A stretch of 64,000 bases of DNA from Lentilitoribacter sp. Alg239-R112 (GCF_900537175.1 NZ_LS999835.1:316001-380000); one strand, 5' to 3'; positions 15,209 to 25,223 are shown, numbered from the stretch's first letter. The notes: generated by a model not told the origin, from the letters alone. Numbers and translations are program-made.

Positions 15209-16174
15209 CTAATCGGGTTTTTTATCTAGTTTTGCAAGAGGGTGATGCTCATTGACCAGTTTTTTCAATCGTTCATCGAGTACATGGGTGTAGATTTGTG
15301 TGGTTGAAATATCAGAATGTCCCAGTAACTCCTGTACAGCACGTAAATCAGCACCATTGGCTAACAAATGGCTTGCAAAAGCATGCCTCAAAACATGTGG
15401 TGAGATTTTTTCGATATTAAGACCTGCAGATTGGGCTGTATCTTTGAGTTGCCGGGCAAATACTTGACGCGCCAAATGACCCGTTTTGGATGATGCAGGG
15501 AAAAGAAATGAGCTGTCGTCGGGCTTTTTTGTTGCCTGGTGATGTTTTTTATGAAGATCGATATATGTTTCAAGCGCACGTCTTGCAGCTCCAGAAATTG
15601 GTACAAGACGTTCTTTATTGCCTTTGCCGGTAATGAGAAGAAACGGCTCGTTACGCTTGAGTACGTTTTTTGGCAGAGCAACTAGTTCGCTGACCCGCAT
15701 ACCTGTTGCATATAAAAGTTCTAAAAGTGCATGAAAGCGAACATGTTGTAGTTTTGTAGATAGGCTTTGTGTTGGGTCGTTGGCTTTATCATCTGCCGTT
15801 TTTAGTAGCAGGTCAACATCACTTTCAGACAGTGTTTTGGGCAAGGTAACTTGTGATTTAGGTGCATCAATAATGCCGGTAGGGTCGTTATCCCTTAGGC
15901 CTTCGTCATGTAGAAAACGAAAAAATTGCTTCAATGATGATAGATGCCTGCTTTGCGATGTGGCGGCAAATCCTTGATCTGCCATATGGCTCAAGTAGGC
16001 ACGAATATGATCTGAGGATGCTTCAGTTAATTTGATATTTTTCGTTTGCAGGAAACCTCTCGCGTCATCGAGATCACGGGTGTAAGATTCAACCGTATTG
16101 TTAGCTGCACCACGTTCAGCAATCATCATCTCCAGGAAAGCTTCAACATGGGCTGCGCTGAGATCTTGTTTCAT
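15209..16174 (-). CDS. xerD: Tyrosine recombinase XerD
   Basis: A 321-residue site-specific recombinase that resolves chromosome dimers at dif with XerC. It has the N-terminal SAM-like DNA-binding domain (about 1-95) and the catalytic residues R160, K184 or K187, H260, R263, H286 and Tyr295. The HVLRHAFASHLLANGADLR and LGHSDISTTQIYTHV blocks are those of Xer rather than phage integrases. Its ATG overlaps the stop of a 49-codon membrane-protein gene (ATGA), so it is translationally coupled to it. The housekeeping context argues against a mobile-element integrase. Confidence 0.95.
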   Translation of the reverse strand: MKQDLSAAHVEAFLEMMIAERGAANNTVESYTRDLDDARGFLQTKNIKLTEASSDHIRAYLSHMADQGFAATSQSRHLSSLKQFFRFLHDEGLRDNDPTGIIDAPKSQVTLPKTLSESDVDLLLKTADDKANDPTQSLSTKLQHVRFHALLELLYATGMRVSELVALPKNVLKRNEPFLLITGKGNKERLVPISGAARRALETYIDLHKKHHQATKKPDDSSFLFPASSKTGHLARQVFARQLKDTAQSAGLNIEKISPHVLRHAFASHLLANGADLRAVQELLGHSDISTTQIYTHVLDERLKKLVNEHHPLAKLDKKPD

Positions 16175-16320
16175 TGGTCGCGATAAAGTTGTTCTGAGGG
16201 CACTCGGATCGTTATCTCTCGATCTTTCGGCTCGACATAATTGACCAGTGCAAACATGATCCCATAGCCAATCCCGACAATGATGCCGATAACAAACAGC
16301 AATCTGAATAATGATGGCAT
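16171..16320 (-). CDS. Small single-pass membrane protein upstream of xerD
   Basis: A 49-residue reading frame that is easy to miss. It begins MPSLFRLLFVIGIIVGIGYG, continues with one membrane helix to about residue 27 (IMFALVNYVE), then has a charged tail ending in PSEQLYRDQ. The stop overlaps the xerD start by four bases (ATGA), which is strong evidence that it is translated. Short proteins of this kind occur between aroK and xerD in related Hyphomicrobiales, as far as I recall. The function is unknown. The aroK gene diverges from it. Confidence 0.75.
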   Translation of the reverse strand: MPSLFRLLFVIGIIVGIGYGIMFALVNYVEPKDREITIRVPSEQLYRDQ

Positions 16321-16489
16321 TTAGCTCTTTGAATCCTTTGAAAAAACAACTTCTTTTTATGAAGATTTTCGTAAACTCGCAACTAATATCTTAAGTTGGC
16401 AAGTTTGAGCGGTTTTATAAACTCGGGCTTTCCCCTTGACCTAGGCGGGCTGTTGCCCGATAGGGATAGGGAAATCTGGAGTTTGATAA

Positions 16490-17098
16490 TTGTCCGCACA
16501 GGATGAAAATGATTTGGCAGAAATTGGGCGGTTGGCGCGCGAAGCGTTGGGCGACACTAATCTCGTGCTTATTGGTCTTATGGGCGCAGGAAAGTCAGTG
16601 ATTGGTCGAATGCTTGCTCAACTTATGGAGCTGCCGTTTGTAGACACAGATGATGAGATTGTCGCTGCTGCACAAATGCCGATTACGGAAATATTTGAAG
16701 CTTATGGCGAACCAGAATTTCGCGCTTTGGAAACACGCGTTGTTAAACGGGTTTTGCAAACTGGTCCGCAAATTGTTTCTACTGGCGGCGGGGCTTTTAT
16801 GAATGAAGAAACACGGCAAAATGTTCTTTCGAGTTCCGTAACCTTATGGCTCAAGGCTGATTTTGATGTGTTGTGGCAAAGGGTTTCAAAGCGATCGACG
16901 AGGCCACTACTTCAACAACCCAACCCGCAGAAAATCCTTCGTGATTTGATGGATGCCCGTTATCCGATTTATGCGCAGGCTGATTTGGTTGTCCAATCAC
17001 GTAATGCGCCAAAAACTACAGTGGTGAATGATGCGGCAAAAGTGATCGCCGGAGCAGCCGAAATAGCACAAAGCAAATTATCTGAGATGGAAAACTAA
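16490..17098 (+). CDS. aroK: Shikimate kinase
   Basis: A 202-residue cytoplasmic enzyme that phosphorylates shikimate at the 3-hydroxyl with ATP. The Walker A motif GLMGAGKS (Lys35), the shikimate-binding DTDDEI, the GGGAFMNEETR block and the lid RPLL are present. The start is TTG, nine bases after GGAG; the region ahead holds a TTGACC -35 candidate at 16436. The stop overlaps the ATG of aroB (TAATG). With aroB it supplies steps of the chorismate pathway, and hisC-tyrC, later in the window, act downstream of it. Confidence 0.95.
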   Translation: MSAQDENDLAEIGRLAREALGDTNLVLIGLMGAGKSVIGRMLAQLMELPFVDTDDEIVAAAQMPITEIFEAYGEPEFRALETRVVKRVLQTGPQIVSTGGGAFMNEETRQNVLSSSVTLWLKADFDVLWQRVSKRSTRPLLQQPNPQKILRDLMDARYPIYAQADLVVQSRNAPKTTVVNDAAKVIAGAAEIAQSKLSEMEN

Positions 17099-18234
17099 TG
17101 TCCCAGACACCTCATGATTTAACACAAGAATGCGTTAAAGTATCATTGGGAAATAGATCCTATGATATTCTTATCGGTAGAGACCTGATGAAAAAGGCAG
17201 GGCAGGAAATTACATCGCGTTTGCCAAATGCCCGCGCCACAATTATTACCGATGAGAATGTGGCTGAACATTATTTGAAGCCATTATCGGCCAGTTTGAA
17301 AGAGCACGGTATTGATGTTGAGCCACTTATCTTAAGTGCTGGTGAGAAAACCAAGAATTATGAAAACATGGCACGTGTTTGTGACCATATTTTGGAGTGT
17401 AAGTTGGAGCGCGGTGATGCCGTAATTGCTCTGGGTGGTGGTGTCATAGGTGATTTGACCGGATTTGCAGCAGGCATCGTACGACGGGGCATGAAGTTTA
17501 TACAGGTGCCAACGAGCTTGTTGGCGCAGGTGGATTCATCTGTTGGTGGTAAGACAGGGATTAATACCGGAGCAGGCAAAAACCTTGTCGGTGTATTCCA
17601 TCAGCCGCAATTGGTGCTGGTGGATACGAATACGCTGGATACTTTGAGCGACCGCGAAATGCGGGCGGGTTATGCAGAAGTTGCAAAATATGGCTTGATT
17701 GATCGGCCGGATTTTTTCGAGTGGTTAGAGAAAAGCTGGCAAGGTATTTTCTCAGGTGGTCCTGAACGTATTCAGGCAATTGCTACAAGTTGTCAGGCTA
17801 AAGCTGATGTTGTCGCTGCCGATGAGGAGGAGCATGGGTGCCGCGCACTTCTTAATCTTGGCCACACATTTGGTCATGCGCTTGAAGCTGCGACCAAATA
17901 TGATAGCACTAGGTTAGTTCATGGCGAAGGTGTTTCGATTGGAATGGTGCTTGCATATAAGTTTTCTGCTCGAATGAATCTTGCCAGTCCCGATGATGCG
18001 GTGCGTGTTGAACAGCATTTGAAACAGGTTGGTTTACCAATTTCGCTAAATGACATTGACGGAGAGCTTCCGCCAACCGATATATTAATGGAACATATTG
18101 CGCAGGATAAGAAAGTCTCACGCGGAGATTTAACCTTTATTTTGACAAAGGGCATTGGACAGTCCTTTATAGCAAACAATGTGCCTGCCGATGAAGTGCG
18201 GCGCTTTATTGAAGAAACACGGAATAATAGATGA
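17098..18234 (+). CDS. aroB: 3-dehydroquinate synthase
   Basis: A 378-residue enzyme that cyclises DAHP to 3-dehydroquinate using NAD and a divalent metal. Diagnostic blocks are GGGVIGDLTGFAAGIVRRG, the PTSLLAQVDSSVGGKTGIN substrate site, and the metal-ligand regions LNLGHTFGHALE and VHGEGVSIGM. The gene overlaps aroK by one base and the next gene by four, which gives a tight three-gene operon. Length and order are normal for Hyphomicrobiales. Confidence 0.97.
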   Translation: MSQTPHDLTQECVKVSLGNRSYDILIGRDLMKKAGQEITSRLPNARATIITDENVAEHYLKPLSASLKEHGIDVEPLILSAGEKTKNYENMARVCDHILECKLERGDAVIALGGGVIGDLTGFAAGIVRRGMKFIQVPTSLLAQVDSSVGGKTGINTGAGKNLVGVFHQPQLVLVDTNTLDTLSDREMRAGYAEVAKYGLIDRPDFFEWLEKSWQGIFSGGPERIQAIATSCQAKADVVAADEEEHGCRALLNLGHTFGHALEAATKYDSTRLVHGEGVSIGMVLAYKFSARMNLASPDDAVRVEQHLKQVGLPISLNDIDGELPPTDILMEHIAQDKKVSRGDLTFILTKGIGQSFIANNVPADEVRRFIEETRNNR

Positions 18235-19517
18235 TCGAAGCTTTTTTGCTATTTGTTGCCGCTCATTGGGTGACACTTGTTGCGATTTTATTTCTGATTG
18301 GGTTTTCTGCTTTTTTTTCTGGCTCTGAAACAGCGCTAACTGCGGTGTCGCGTGCGCGAATGCATTCGTTGGAAAATAACGGAGAAACACGAGCGGGGAT
18401 GGTGAGTAACCTGATTGAACGCCGCGATAGGCTTATTGGCACGCTTCTTATCGGCAATAATTTGGTCAACATTTTGGCTTCATCGTTGGCGACAAGTCTA
18501 CTTTTGTCAATTTTCGGCGAATCGGGTGTTGTTTGGGCCACGCTTGTAATGACGGTCATGCTTGTTGTGTTTGCGGAGGTGTTGCCAAAAAGCTGGGCGA
18601 TCTCCGCGCCAGATAAATTTGCCCTCACGGTCGCTCCCATTATTCGTCCTTTTGTGTTGATTATTGGGCCTCTTTCAAGCCTTGTGAACTGGGTTGTTCG
18701 AGGGATCTTGAGTATCTTTGGGGTAAGCTTGGCGTCTGGCGATTTTATGCTGTCTCCGCAAGAAGAAATACGTGGCGCGGTGGATTTGCTTCATAAAGAA
18801 GGTTCGGTGATCAAAGCGGATCGTGATCGCCTCGGTGGCGTTCTTGATTTGGGTGAATTGGAAGTTTCAGATGTTATGGTTCACCGCACATCCATGACAA
18901 TACTCAATGCCGATGATGCGCCGGCTGATAATGTGAAGCTTATTCTCGAAAGTCCTTACACACGGATGCCAATTTGGCGCGATGAAGCGGATAATATTAT
19001 AGGCGTCATCCATGCAAAGGACGTGTTGCGGGCTTTGGCCACTTCTGGTCAGAAGGCTAGTGACATCGATTTAATGAAAATTGCGCAGAAACCTTGGTTT
19101 GTGCCAGATGCAACAAATCTTAAAGACCAGCTCAATGCCTTCCTCCGACGTAAAGCTCATCTTGCCATCGTGGTTGACGAATATGGTGAAGTTGAAGGCA
19201 TGGTTACACTTGAAGATATCCTGGAAGAAATCGTCGGTGATATTGCCGATGAACACGATCTTGATGTTCAAGGTGTAAAACAACAAGCTGATGGCTCGGT
19301 TATTGTGGATGGGTCTGTGCCGGTTCGTGATCTAAACCGAGCATTTGATTGGTCGCTACCGGATGAAGATGCGACAACGATTGCAGGTCTTGTTATTCAT
19401 GAATCACAGATTATTCCTGAGGAAAAACAAGCGTTTACCTTCCATAATATGCGGTTTATTGTGCTTAAAAGATCAAAGAACCGGATCACCAAATTGAGTT
19501 TACGTCCTATCGAGTAG
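18231..19517 (+). CDS. CorC/HlyC-family CNNM transmembrane protein with CBS pair
   Basis: A 428-residue inner-membrane protein. An N-terminal CNNM (DUF21) domain with about four membrane helices (residues 1-170; FSGSETALTAVSRARM) is followed by a CBS pair (about 210-330) and a C-terminal CorC/HlyC domain (EDATTIAGLVIHESQ). The family is annotated as hemolysin C but is better linked to magnesium or cobalt efflux. A link to cobalt handling near cobST is possible but not shown. It overlaps aroB by ATGA and converges on bolA. Confidence 0.92.
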   Translation: MIEAFLLFVAAHWVTLVAILFLIGFSAFFSGSETALTAVSRARMHSLENNGETRAGMVSNLIERRDRLIGTLLIGNNLVNILASSLATSLLLSIFGESGVVWATLVMTVMLVVFAEVLPKSWAISAPDKFALTVAPIIRPFVLIIGPLSSLVNWVVRGILSIFGVSLASGDFMLSPQEEIRGAVDLLHKEGSVIKADRDRLGGVLDLGELEVSDVMVHRTSMTILNADDAPADNVKLILESPYTRMPIWRDEADNIIGVIHAKDVLRALATSGQKASDIDLMKIAQKPWFVPDATNLKDQLNAFLRRKAHLAIVVDEYGEVEGMVTLEDILEEIVGDIADEHDLDVQGVKQQADGSVIVDGSVPVRDLNRAFDWSLPDEDATTIAGLVIHESQIIPEEKQAFTFHNMRFIVLKRSKNRITKLSLRPIE

Positions 19518-19526
19518 TCCGGCGAC

Positions 19527-19811
19527 CTACCAGTTTTTTGCTTCACTGGGTGCGGCTAAATCCAGCGCAAGTGCATGTAAACCACCATCAAATGCGCTTT
19601 GCATTGCCTCGTTCACTGCACGATGGCGGGCAACTCGAGATAGTCCAACGAAGCTTGCAGATACCATTTGAATTCGGAAATGAGATTCACCTTTGCCATC
19701 AAATCCTGGTTGATGTCCGGCATGTAAATGACTTTCATTAATAACGTTTAATTCTACTGGATCGAAAATTGACTTCAAATTAGCAGTAATTGTGTCTTGC
19801 AACGTCATCAT
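19527..19811 (-). CDS. BolA family protein
   Basis: A 94-residue BolA-type protein. The helix-turn-strand region has the conserved HLHAGHQPG and the C-terminal block LSRVARHRAVNEAM. BolA proteins pair with monothiol glutaredoxins in iron-sulfur and iron homeostasis; a monothiol glutaredoxin is not in the window. The start has AAGGAG upstream; the second of two adjacent ATGs (19808) has better spacing. It diverges from the J-domain gene and converges tightly on the CNNM gene. Confidence 0.92.
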   Translation of the reverse strand: MMTLQDTITANLKSIFDPVELNVINESHLHAGHQPGFDGKGESHFRIQMVSASFVGLSRVARHRAVNEAMQSAFDGGLHALALDLAAPSEAKNW

Positions 19812-19974
19812 GTTCTCCTTATTACTCTTCTAGTGTCATTGCCCTGAAAAATGCCATTCGTCTAGATATATTTTAATGGCCTTGGGTAATAGACAATTTC
19901 GTGACCCGATCATGTGGAATTTTGATTACCTTGTTTCGCATGGTCCTATTTCAAAAAGTGCTGATGAATTAAAT

Positions 19975-20607
19975 ATGAAACTTAATTCCAAATATTTCGA
20001 TTCGATTAGAACCAAGCCGAAGGGCACAAAAAAAGGTTCAGTCAAGAAGGATGCTGAGCAATCTGAGTGTCAATGGGACGGGTGCGAGAAAAAAGGCGAG
20101 CATAAAGCGCCAGTAGGTCGCAATGCCGAAGGTAAGTATTTCAAGTTTTGTGCCGATCATGTTCGTCAGTACAACAAAGGTTACAATTATTTTGAAGGCT
20201 TGTCTGATGGTGAGGTTGCTCGGTATCAGAAAGAAGCTTTGACAGGCCATCGCCCGACATGGGGCATGGGTGTCAATAAGAAGGTCAAGCATACACCGTT
20301 GAAAGATCCTGGTCCATCGGGCAGTGCAGGCTCGCGTGCGCGTATGAATGATACATTTGGTTTCTTTGAGCAGTCCGAGCGTCAAGCGCCAGAACCGAGA
20401 ATGAGAAAACTTAAGGCGCTTGAGACCAAAGCTTTTGATACGTTAGGGCTCCCGGCTGCCGCGTCGTCCGATGATATTAAGGCTCGCTATAAAGAACTGG
20501 TAAAAAAGCATCACCCTGATGCAAATGGTGGCGATCGTGGTTCTGAAGAACGTTTTAGAGAAGTTATCCAAGCCTACCAGATGCTAAAATCGGCTGGTTT
20601 TTGCTAA
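19975..20607 (+). CDS. J-domain (DnaJ-like) protein with zinc-like N-terminal region
   Basis: A protein of about 210 residues. The C-terminal J-domain (about 150-208) has the HPD motif in KKHHPDANGG and ends YQMLKSAGF. The N-terminal half carries CQWDGCEKKGEHKAPVGR and FCADHVRQYN, with two cysteines and conserved histidines that look metal-binding. Such proteins sit beside cobS and bolA in many Hyphomicrobiales. J-domains stimulate Hsp70; the client is unknown. I start at MKLNSKYFDSIR, which relatives share; in-frame ATGs at 19876 and 19912 are possible and no ribosome site settles it. Confidence 0.85.
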   Translation: MKLNSKYFDSIRTKPKGTKKGSVKKDAEQSECQWDGCEKKGEHKAPVGRNAEGKYFKFCADHVRQYNKGYNYFEGLSDGEVARYQKEALTGHRPTWGMGVNKKVKHTPLKDPGPSGSAGSRARMNDTFGFFEQSERQAPEPRMRKLKALETKAFDTLGLPAAASSDDIKARYKELVKKHHPDANGGDRGSEERFREVIQAYQMLKSAGFC

Positions 20608-20645
20608 ACAATTTTAAAAATTTTTCCCAAAAATGAGATTAAAAC

Positions 20646-21632
20646 ATGAGCGCTATACAAACAAATACGCCTGACATCGAAATATCAGTCAGAGATACGT
20701 TTGGAATCGATCTTGATATGAAGGTTCCTGCATATTCAGAAGCTTCTGGACAAGTGCCTGAGATAGATCCTGATTATATTTTTGATGAGGATACGACACT
20801 TGCGATTTTAGCAGGGTTTTCACACAATCGTCGTGTGATGGTGAGCGGTTATCATGGTACGGGTAAATCAACTCATATTGAACAAGTTGCTGCGCGCCTC
20901 AACTGGCCATGTGTACGTATCAATCTTGATAGCCATGTCAGCCGGATTGACTTGATAGGTAAGGATGCGATTATTGTTAAAGATGGTCAGCAAGTAACCG
21001 AATTTAAAGATGGTATCCTGCCTTGGGCCTATCAAAATAATGTTGCGCTTGTGTTTGATGAGTATGATGCTGGCCGTCCAGATGTGATGTTTGTGATCCA
21101 ACGGATTTTGGAAACATCAGGCCGTTTAACGCTGCTTGATCAGAGCCGCGTTATTCATCCGCATCCTGCGTTTAGACTGTTTGCTACAGCCAACACTGTT
21201 GGTTTGGGTGATACAACTGGTCTTTATCATGGTACTCAACAGATTAACCAAGCACAGATGGACCGTTGGTCAATTGTAACGACATTGAATTATCTGCCAC
21301 ATGACAATGAAGTTGATATCATCATGGCGAAGGTTAAGTCCTTTAAAGGTGTTGAGGGGCGTGACACTGTCTCTCGTATGGTCCGTCTTGCGGATATGAC
21401 ACGCCAATCATTTATCGCTGGTGATTTGTCGACTGTTATGAGCCCAAGAACTGTGATCACATGGGCTGAAAATGCTGAGATTTTTGGTGACCTTGCCGTT
21501 GCTTTCCGTCTTACATTTGTTAATAAATGTGATGAGCTTGAGCGTTCTTTGGTTGCTGAGCATTATCAGCGTGCATTTAACGAAGAGCTTAAGGAAAGCT
21601 CTGCCCATGTCATTATGAGCGCGGCGGGTTAG
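20646..21632 (+). CDS. cobS: Cobaltochelatase subunit CobS (AAA+ ATPase)
   Basis: A 328-residue AAA+ ATPase of the CobNST complex, which inserts cobalt into hydrogenobyrinic acid a,c-diamide in the aerobic cobalamin pathway. The Walker A motif is GYHGTGKST (68-76) and Walker B is ALVFDEYD (134-141); a sensor region [18 protein letters not shown] follows. The N-terminal block [16 protein letters not shown] is CobS-specific. cobT follows after 12 bases. CobN is not in the window. The presence of cobST matters here because the reductive-dehalogenase-like protein needs a corrinoid. Confidence 0.96.
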   Translation: MSAIQTNTPDIEISVRDTFGIDLDMKVPAYSEASGQVPEIDPDYIFDEDTTLAILAGFSHNRRVMVSGYHGTGKSTHIEQVAARLNWPCVRINLDSHVSRIDLIGKDAIIVKDGQQVTEFKDGILPWAYQNNVALVFDEYDAGRPDVMFVIQRILETSGRLTLLDQSRVIHPHPAFRLFATANTVGLGDTTGLYHGTQQINQAQMDRWSIVTTLNYLPHDNEVDIIMAKVKSFKGVEGRDTVSRMVRLADMTRQSFIAGDLSTVMSPRTVITWAENAEIFGDLAVAFRLTFVNKCDELERSLVAEHYQRAFNEELKESSAHVIMSAAG

Positions 21633-21644
21633 TAGAGGCACCTC

Positions 21645-23552
21645 ATGGCAGCTGGTCGCGGTGATAACCGGAAAAATAATCCCCCAGGTCAGATAGACGC
21701 TGAGCCAATCAAGCGGTCTATTGCTGGCTGCGTTCGTGCGCTTTCTGGAGATAAAGAGCTTGAGGTGATTTTTACAAAAGACCCTCCGGGCACTGCTGTA
21801 GGCACCATTCGGTTGCCTGAATTGCCAAAGCGTCCCAGTCTTAAGGATTTATCGATCGTTCGGGGGCTTGGGGATTCTTTTGCGCTTAAGCAAGCCTGCC
21901 ATAATGAAAAAGTGCATATGAAAATGACGCCTGAAGGCGCCGATGCACGGGCAATTTTTGATGCTGTTGAGCGGGCGCGGGTTGATGCCATCGGCTCAAC
22001 AAAATATTCTGGTGTTGCGAAAAACCTTACTGCAATGCTTGAAGACAGGTATGAGAAGCAAAATTACACCACTATCCAAAATCGTGAAAGTGCGCCGCTT
22101 GAAGAAGCTTTGGCACTTATTGTCCGCGAACGATTAACTGGTGCTAAACCACCTGCAAGTGCTGGTCCTGTTGCTGACCTTTGGCGTGATTGGGTTGAAG
22201 AAAAAGCTGGTGGGCAGCTTGATCAACTTATTGAGAATATGGATGAACAATCTGATTTTGCGCATGTTGTGCGTGATATGCTCGTCTCTATGGATGTTGC
22301 CGAAGAATATGAAGGTGACGATGCGCCGCCGGAAGATAATGAGAGTTCATCTGAAGAAGAGCAGCCTCGCTCCGAAGAAGAAACATCAGAAGAGATGGAA
22401 GAAGATGCAGGTTCTGAATCGGCACCCGCAGAAGATAGTGAATCTGCTGATGATCAGATGGATGAAGGCGAACAGGATGGCGCTGAACTTTCCGATGATG
22501 ACTTCACTGACGATGGTGATGAAGAAGCAGAAACACCGGGCGAAACCAAACAACCTGATATACCATTTGCAGCACTGAATGAAAAACTGGATTATCGCAT
22601 TTTCACGCCTGAGTTCGATGAAGTTATCAAAGCAGAAGAACTTTGCGATGAAGAAGAACTTGATCGGTTACGCGGTTTTCTTGACAAACAGCTGGCAAAT
22701 TTATCCGGTGCTGTGAGCCGATTGGCAAACCGCTTGCAACGTCGCTTAATGGCGCAGCAAAATCGTGCCTGGGATTTTGATCTTGAGGAAGGCCATTTGG
22801 ATACGGCGCGCTTACCTCGCATTGTTATCGATCCGACACAATCTTTGTCATTTAAACGCGAGCGCGATACGAAATTCCGCGATACGGTGGTTACGCTTCT
22901 TATCGATAATTCAGGTTCTATGCGCGGGCGCCCCATCACAGTTGCTGCTACATGTGCTGATATTCTTGCGAGAACACTTGAGCGCAGCGGTGTGAAAGTT
23001 GAAATTCTAGGCTTTACAACAAAAGCCTGGAAGGGCGGTCAAGCACGTGAAAAATGGCTCGGCGATGGCAAACAGCCAGACCCTGGTCGTTTGAATGATC
23101 TCCGCCATATCATTTATAAATCCGGTGATGTGCCATTGCGTCGTGCGCGGCGAAACCTTGGTTTAATGATGCGTGAAGGCTTACTTAAAGAAAATATCGA
23201 TGGTGAAGCTCTTATATGGGCTCATAACCGTCTTCTCGCACGTAGTGAGCAGCGTCGTATCATGATGGTGATATCTGATGGTGCTCCGGTGGATGATTCA
23301 ACGCTTTCCGTGAATAGTGGAAACTATCTAGAGCGTCATTTGCGCGGTGTTATTGAAGAGATTGAAACAAAGTCTCCAGTTGAACTTCTAGCGATCGGTA
23401 TTGGCCACGATGTGACCCGTTACTATCGTCGCGCTGTAACGATTGTTGACGCGGAAGAATTAGCTGGTGCTATGACTGACCAATTGGCTGAACTGTTTGC
23501 GGAAGAACCTAATTTGGGTCGTCGTTCTGGCCGTGTTATGAGAGCAAGCTAG
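21645..23552 (+). CDS. cobT: Cobaltochelatase subunit CobT
   Basis: A 635-residue partner of CobS. Residues about 220-300 form a very acidic, low-complexity linker rich in Glu, Asp and Ser. The C-terminal half is a von Willebrand A domain with the metal-site motif DNSGS (421-425) and the late [12 protein letters not shown]. CobT and CobS form the chaperone-like ATPase that drives the CobN chelatase. The architecture is complete and the length usual. It is co-transcribed with cobS and followed without a gap by the phytase-like gene. Confidence 0.96.
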   Translation: MAAGRGDNRKNNPPGQIDAEPIKRSIAGCVRALSGDKELEVIFTKDPPGTAVGTIRLPELPKRPSLKDLSIVRGLGDSFALKQACHNEKVHMKMTPEGADARAIFDAVERARVDAIGSTKYSGVAKNLTAMLEDRYEKQNYTTIQNRESAPLEEALALIVRERLTGAKPPASAGPVADLWRDWVEEKAGGQLDQLIENMDEQSDFAHVVRDMLVSMDVAEEYEGDDAPPEDNESSSEEEQPRSEEETSEEMEEDAGSESAPAEDSESADDQMDEGEQDGAELSDDDFTDDGDEEAETPGETKQPDIPFAALNEKLDYRIFTPEFDEVIKAEELCDEEELDRLRGFLDKQLANLSGAVSRLANRLQRRLMAQQNRAWDFDLEEGHLDTARLPRIVIDPTQSLSFKRERDTKFRDTVVTLLIDNSGSMRGRPITVAATCADILARTLERSGVKVEILGFTTKAWKGGQAREKWLGDGKQPDPGRLNDLRHIIYKSGDVPLRRARRNLGLMMREGLLKENIDGEALIWAHNRLLARSEQRRIMMVISDGAPVDDSTLSVNSGNYLERHLRGVIEEIETKSPVELLAIGIGHDVTRYYRRAVTIVDAEELAGAMTDQLAELFAEEPNLGRRSGRVMRAS

Positions 23553-24551
23553 ATGCGGATGAGGCGACTAGCGGCACCCATTCTTTTGTCTTTCTTTTGT
23601 CTTATTCCCTGCGCCAATGCCGATATTGTGAAGGTCGACGTGAATACGCGTTTGATCGAAAACTTCAAAGTCGGTTCAGATGAAGATGTCTTTGGTCATT
23701 TGCAATTTCTTGGTGGTCTTGAGTTGTCTTCTGATAATGATTTGCTTGGTGCCATGTCAGCTATTCGATTAACCGCTGATCGCTCAACCTTCATCGGCGT
23801 AGCGGATACTGGTCATTGGTATGGTGGTAACATTAAACGCGATGATAATGGTCGATTGTCAGGTATAGCTTCGTTTGAAATAGCACCCATGCTTAATGAA
23901 GAAGGGAAATATTCAACCGCGAAGTGGAACCTTGATGCCGAAGGCTTAGTTATAAAGGATGAGTATATTTATGTTAGTTTTGAACGTAACTCGCGGATTG
24001 AAGGCTACAAGCTAGCAAACCCAATGCAATCGGCTGCTGTTAAGTCTTTGCCTGTGCAAATACCGAAACGAGAATTCAGAAGAAATGGCGGACTAGAGGC
24101 CATTGCGAAATCACAAGTTGATAGCCCGCTAGAAGGTGCTATCGTTGCGTTTTCTGAGCGGAGTGTGAATACTGAAGGTGATCTATTTGCTGCCATTATT
24201 GATGGTACTGAGCCGGGTGTGTTCTTTGTGAAACGAAACCCACCCTATAATATCACAGATGCTGATTTCTTACCTAATGGTGACCTACTTCTGCTTGAAC
24301 GTCGATTTAGCATCGCTCGCGGTATAGGTATGCGTATTCGCCGAATTGATGTATCGACAATCAAAAAAGACGCGACAGTTGACGGGGATATACTAATCGA
24401 TGTTGGTTCTGGTTATCAGATTGACAATATGGAGGGAATGTCTGTAACGACGAATGATCAAGGTGAGGTTTTTATCACCCTGATTTCAGACGACAATCAT
24501 TCGTTCCTGCAGCGAAACCTAATGCTTGAGTTTAAGCTTCTACAGCAATAA
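23553..24551 (+). CDS. Exported esterase-like/phytase-like domain protein
   Basis: A 332-residue protein with a clear signal peptide (cleavage probably after CANA, about residue 23). The blocks FLGGLELSSDNDLLGAMSAI, FIGVADTGHWYGG and LDAEGLVIKDEYIYVSFERN belong to the beta-propeller family annotated as esterase-like activity of phytase. The substrate is not known for this family. The ATG follows the cobT stop directly, so it is read on the same transcript. That placement recurs in related genomes as far as I recall, but no cobalamin role is established. Confidence 0.85.
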   Translation: MRMRRLAAPILLSFFCLIPCANADIVKVDVNTRLIENFKVGSDEDVFGHLQFLGGLELSSDNDLLGAMSAIRLTADRSTFIGVADTGHWYGGNIKRDDNGRLSGIASFEIAPMLNEEGKYSTAKWNLDAEGLVIKDEYIYVSFERNSRIEGYKLANPMQSAAVKSLPVQIPKREFRRNGGLEAIAKSQVDSPLEGAIVAFSERSVNTEGDLFAAIIDGTEPGVFFVKRNPPYNITDADFLPNGDLLLLERRFSIARGIGMRIRRIDVSTIKKDATVDGDILIDVGSGYQIDNMEGMSVTTNDQGEVFITLISDDNHSFLQRNLMLEFKLLQQ

Positions 24552-24555
24552 TAAA

Positions 24556-25191
24556 TTACGCGGCAGCGGTTGTTTTGCCACCAGTTAAATAAGGTAGTGC
24601 TGCACCATAAGGGATTAGCATTACTAAGCCCACAATCAGTTTCACACCAAGGTCACCCATTGCCCACGAAATCCAACGTGGAGCCTCCATAGCAAAAAGA
24701 CCTAAGAGTGGTGCATTTTCTAGAACAAATGTATCTTCAAATCCTAAGAAACCAAATCCAGCTGAAAATGCGATAGCAAAGAATAGAACCGTGTCGATAA
24801 TCGAGCCGATGATGGAAGATATAAGCGGTGCGTGCCACCAAGTTGATTTACGAAGGCTATTGAAAATTGAAACATCAAGTAGTTGAGCAATTAAAAAAGC
24901 AGAACCTGATGCAATAGCGATACGCGGTGTCGCAAGCCAGATTGAAAGGCCAACAGCAATTAGAAAACCAACGGCAACAACTATACGAGCAGATTTGGTA
25001 CCAAATTTCCGATTGGTCATATCTGTGATCAAAAAGGCTATTGGGTAGGTAAATGCGCCCCATGTCAGAAGATCAGCTAGGTTATAATCACTGATAGTGT
25101 AATTGACTGGAAATTGGACGAGATAATTTGAGGCAACAATGATGAATGCCATCAAAAAAATAAACGGAGAAATAGATTTTACATTTAGCAT
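24556..25191 (-). CDS. yhhQ: Queuosine precursor transporter (YhhQ/VUT family)
   Basis: A 211-residue inner-membrane protein with six or so hydrophobic segments. The blocks LTWGAFTYPIAFLITDMTNR and FLIAQLLDVSIFNSLR are diagnostic of the YhhQ family, which imports queuosine precursors such as preQ0 or preQ1. This fits with gluQ, which acts on queuosine-modified tRNA-Asp. It is preceded by the rpmB terminator, so it likely has its own promoter or depends on read-through. I looked for a preQ1 riboswitch in the short leader and found none convincing. Confidence 0.9.
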   Translation of the reverse strand: MLNVKSISPFIFLMAFIIVASNYLVQFPVNYTISDYNLADLLTWGAFTYPIAFLITDMTNRKFGTKSARIVVAVGFLIAVGLSIWLATPRIAIASGSAFLIAQLLDVSIFNSLRKSTWWHAPLISSIIGSIIDTVLFFAIAFSAGFGFLGFEDTFVLENAPLLGLFAMEAPRWISWAMGDLGVKLIVGLVMLIPYGAALPYLTGGKTTAAA

Positions 25192-25223
25192 TTTTTTATC
25201 CTGGGTGATGCCACCAGTTAAAA

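Noticed and set aside
15209..16174. Tyrosine recombinase as an island or phage integrase
   Set aside because: Length, motifs and its place beside accA and aroK are those of chromosomal XerD.
22141..22578. An open frame within cobT over the acidic linker
   Set aside because: It arises from the GAA/GAT-rich repeat in another frame and has no protein-like pattern.
25192..25223. preQ1 riboswitch ahead of yhhQ
   Set aside because: Only a short GGTG/CACC hairpin is present and the conserved A-rich tail of preQ1 motifs is missing.
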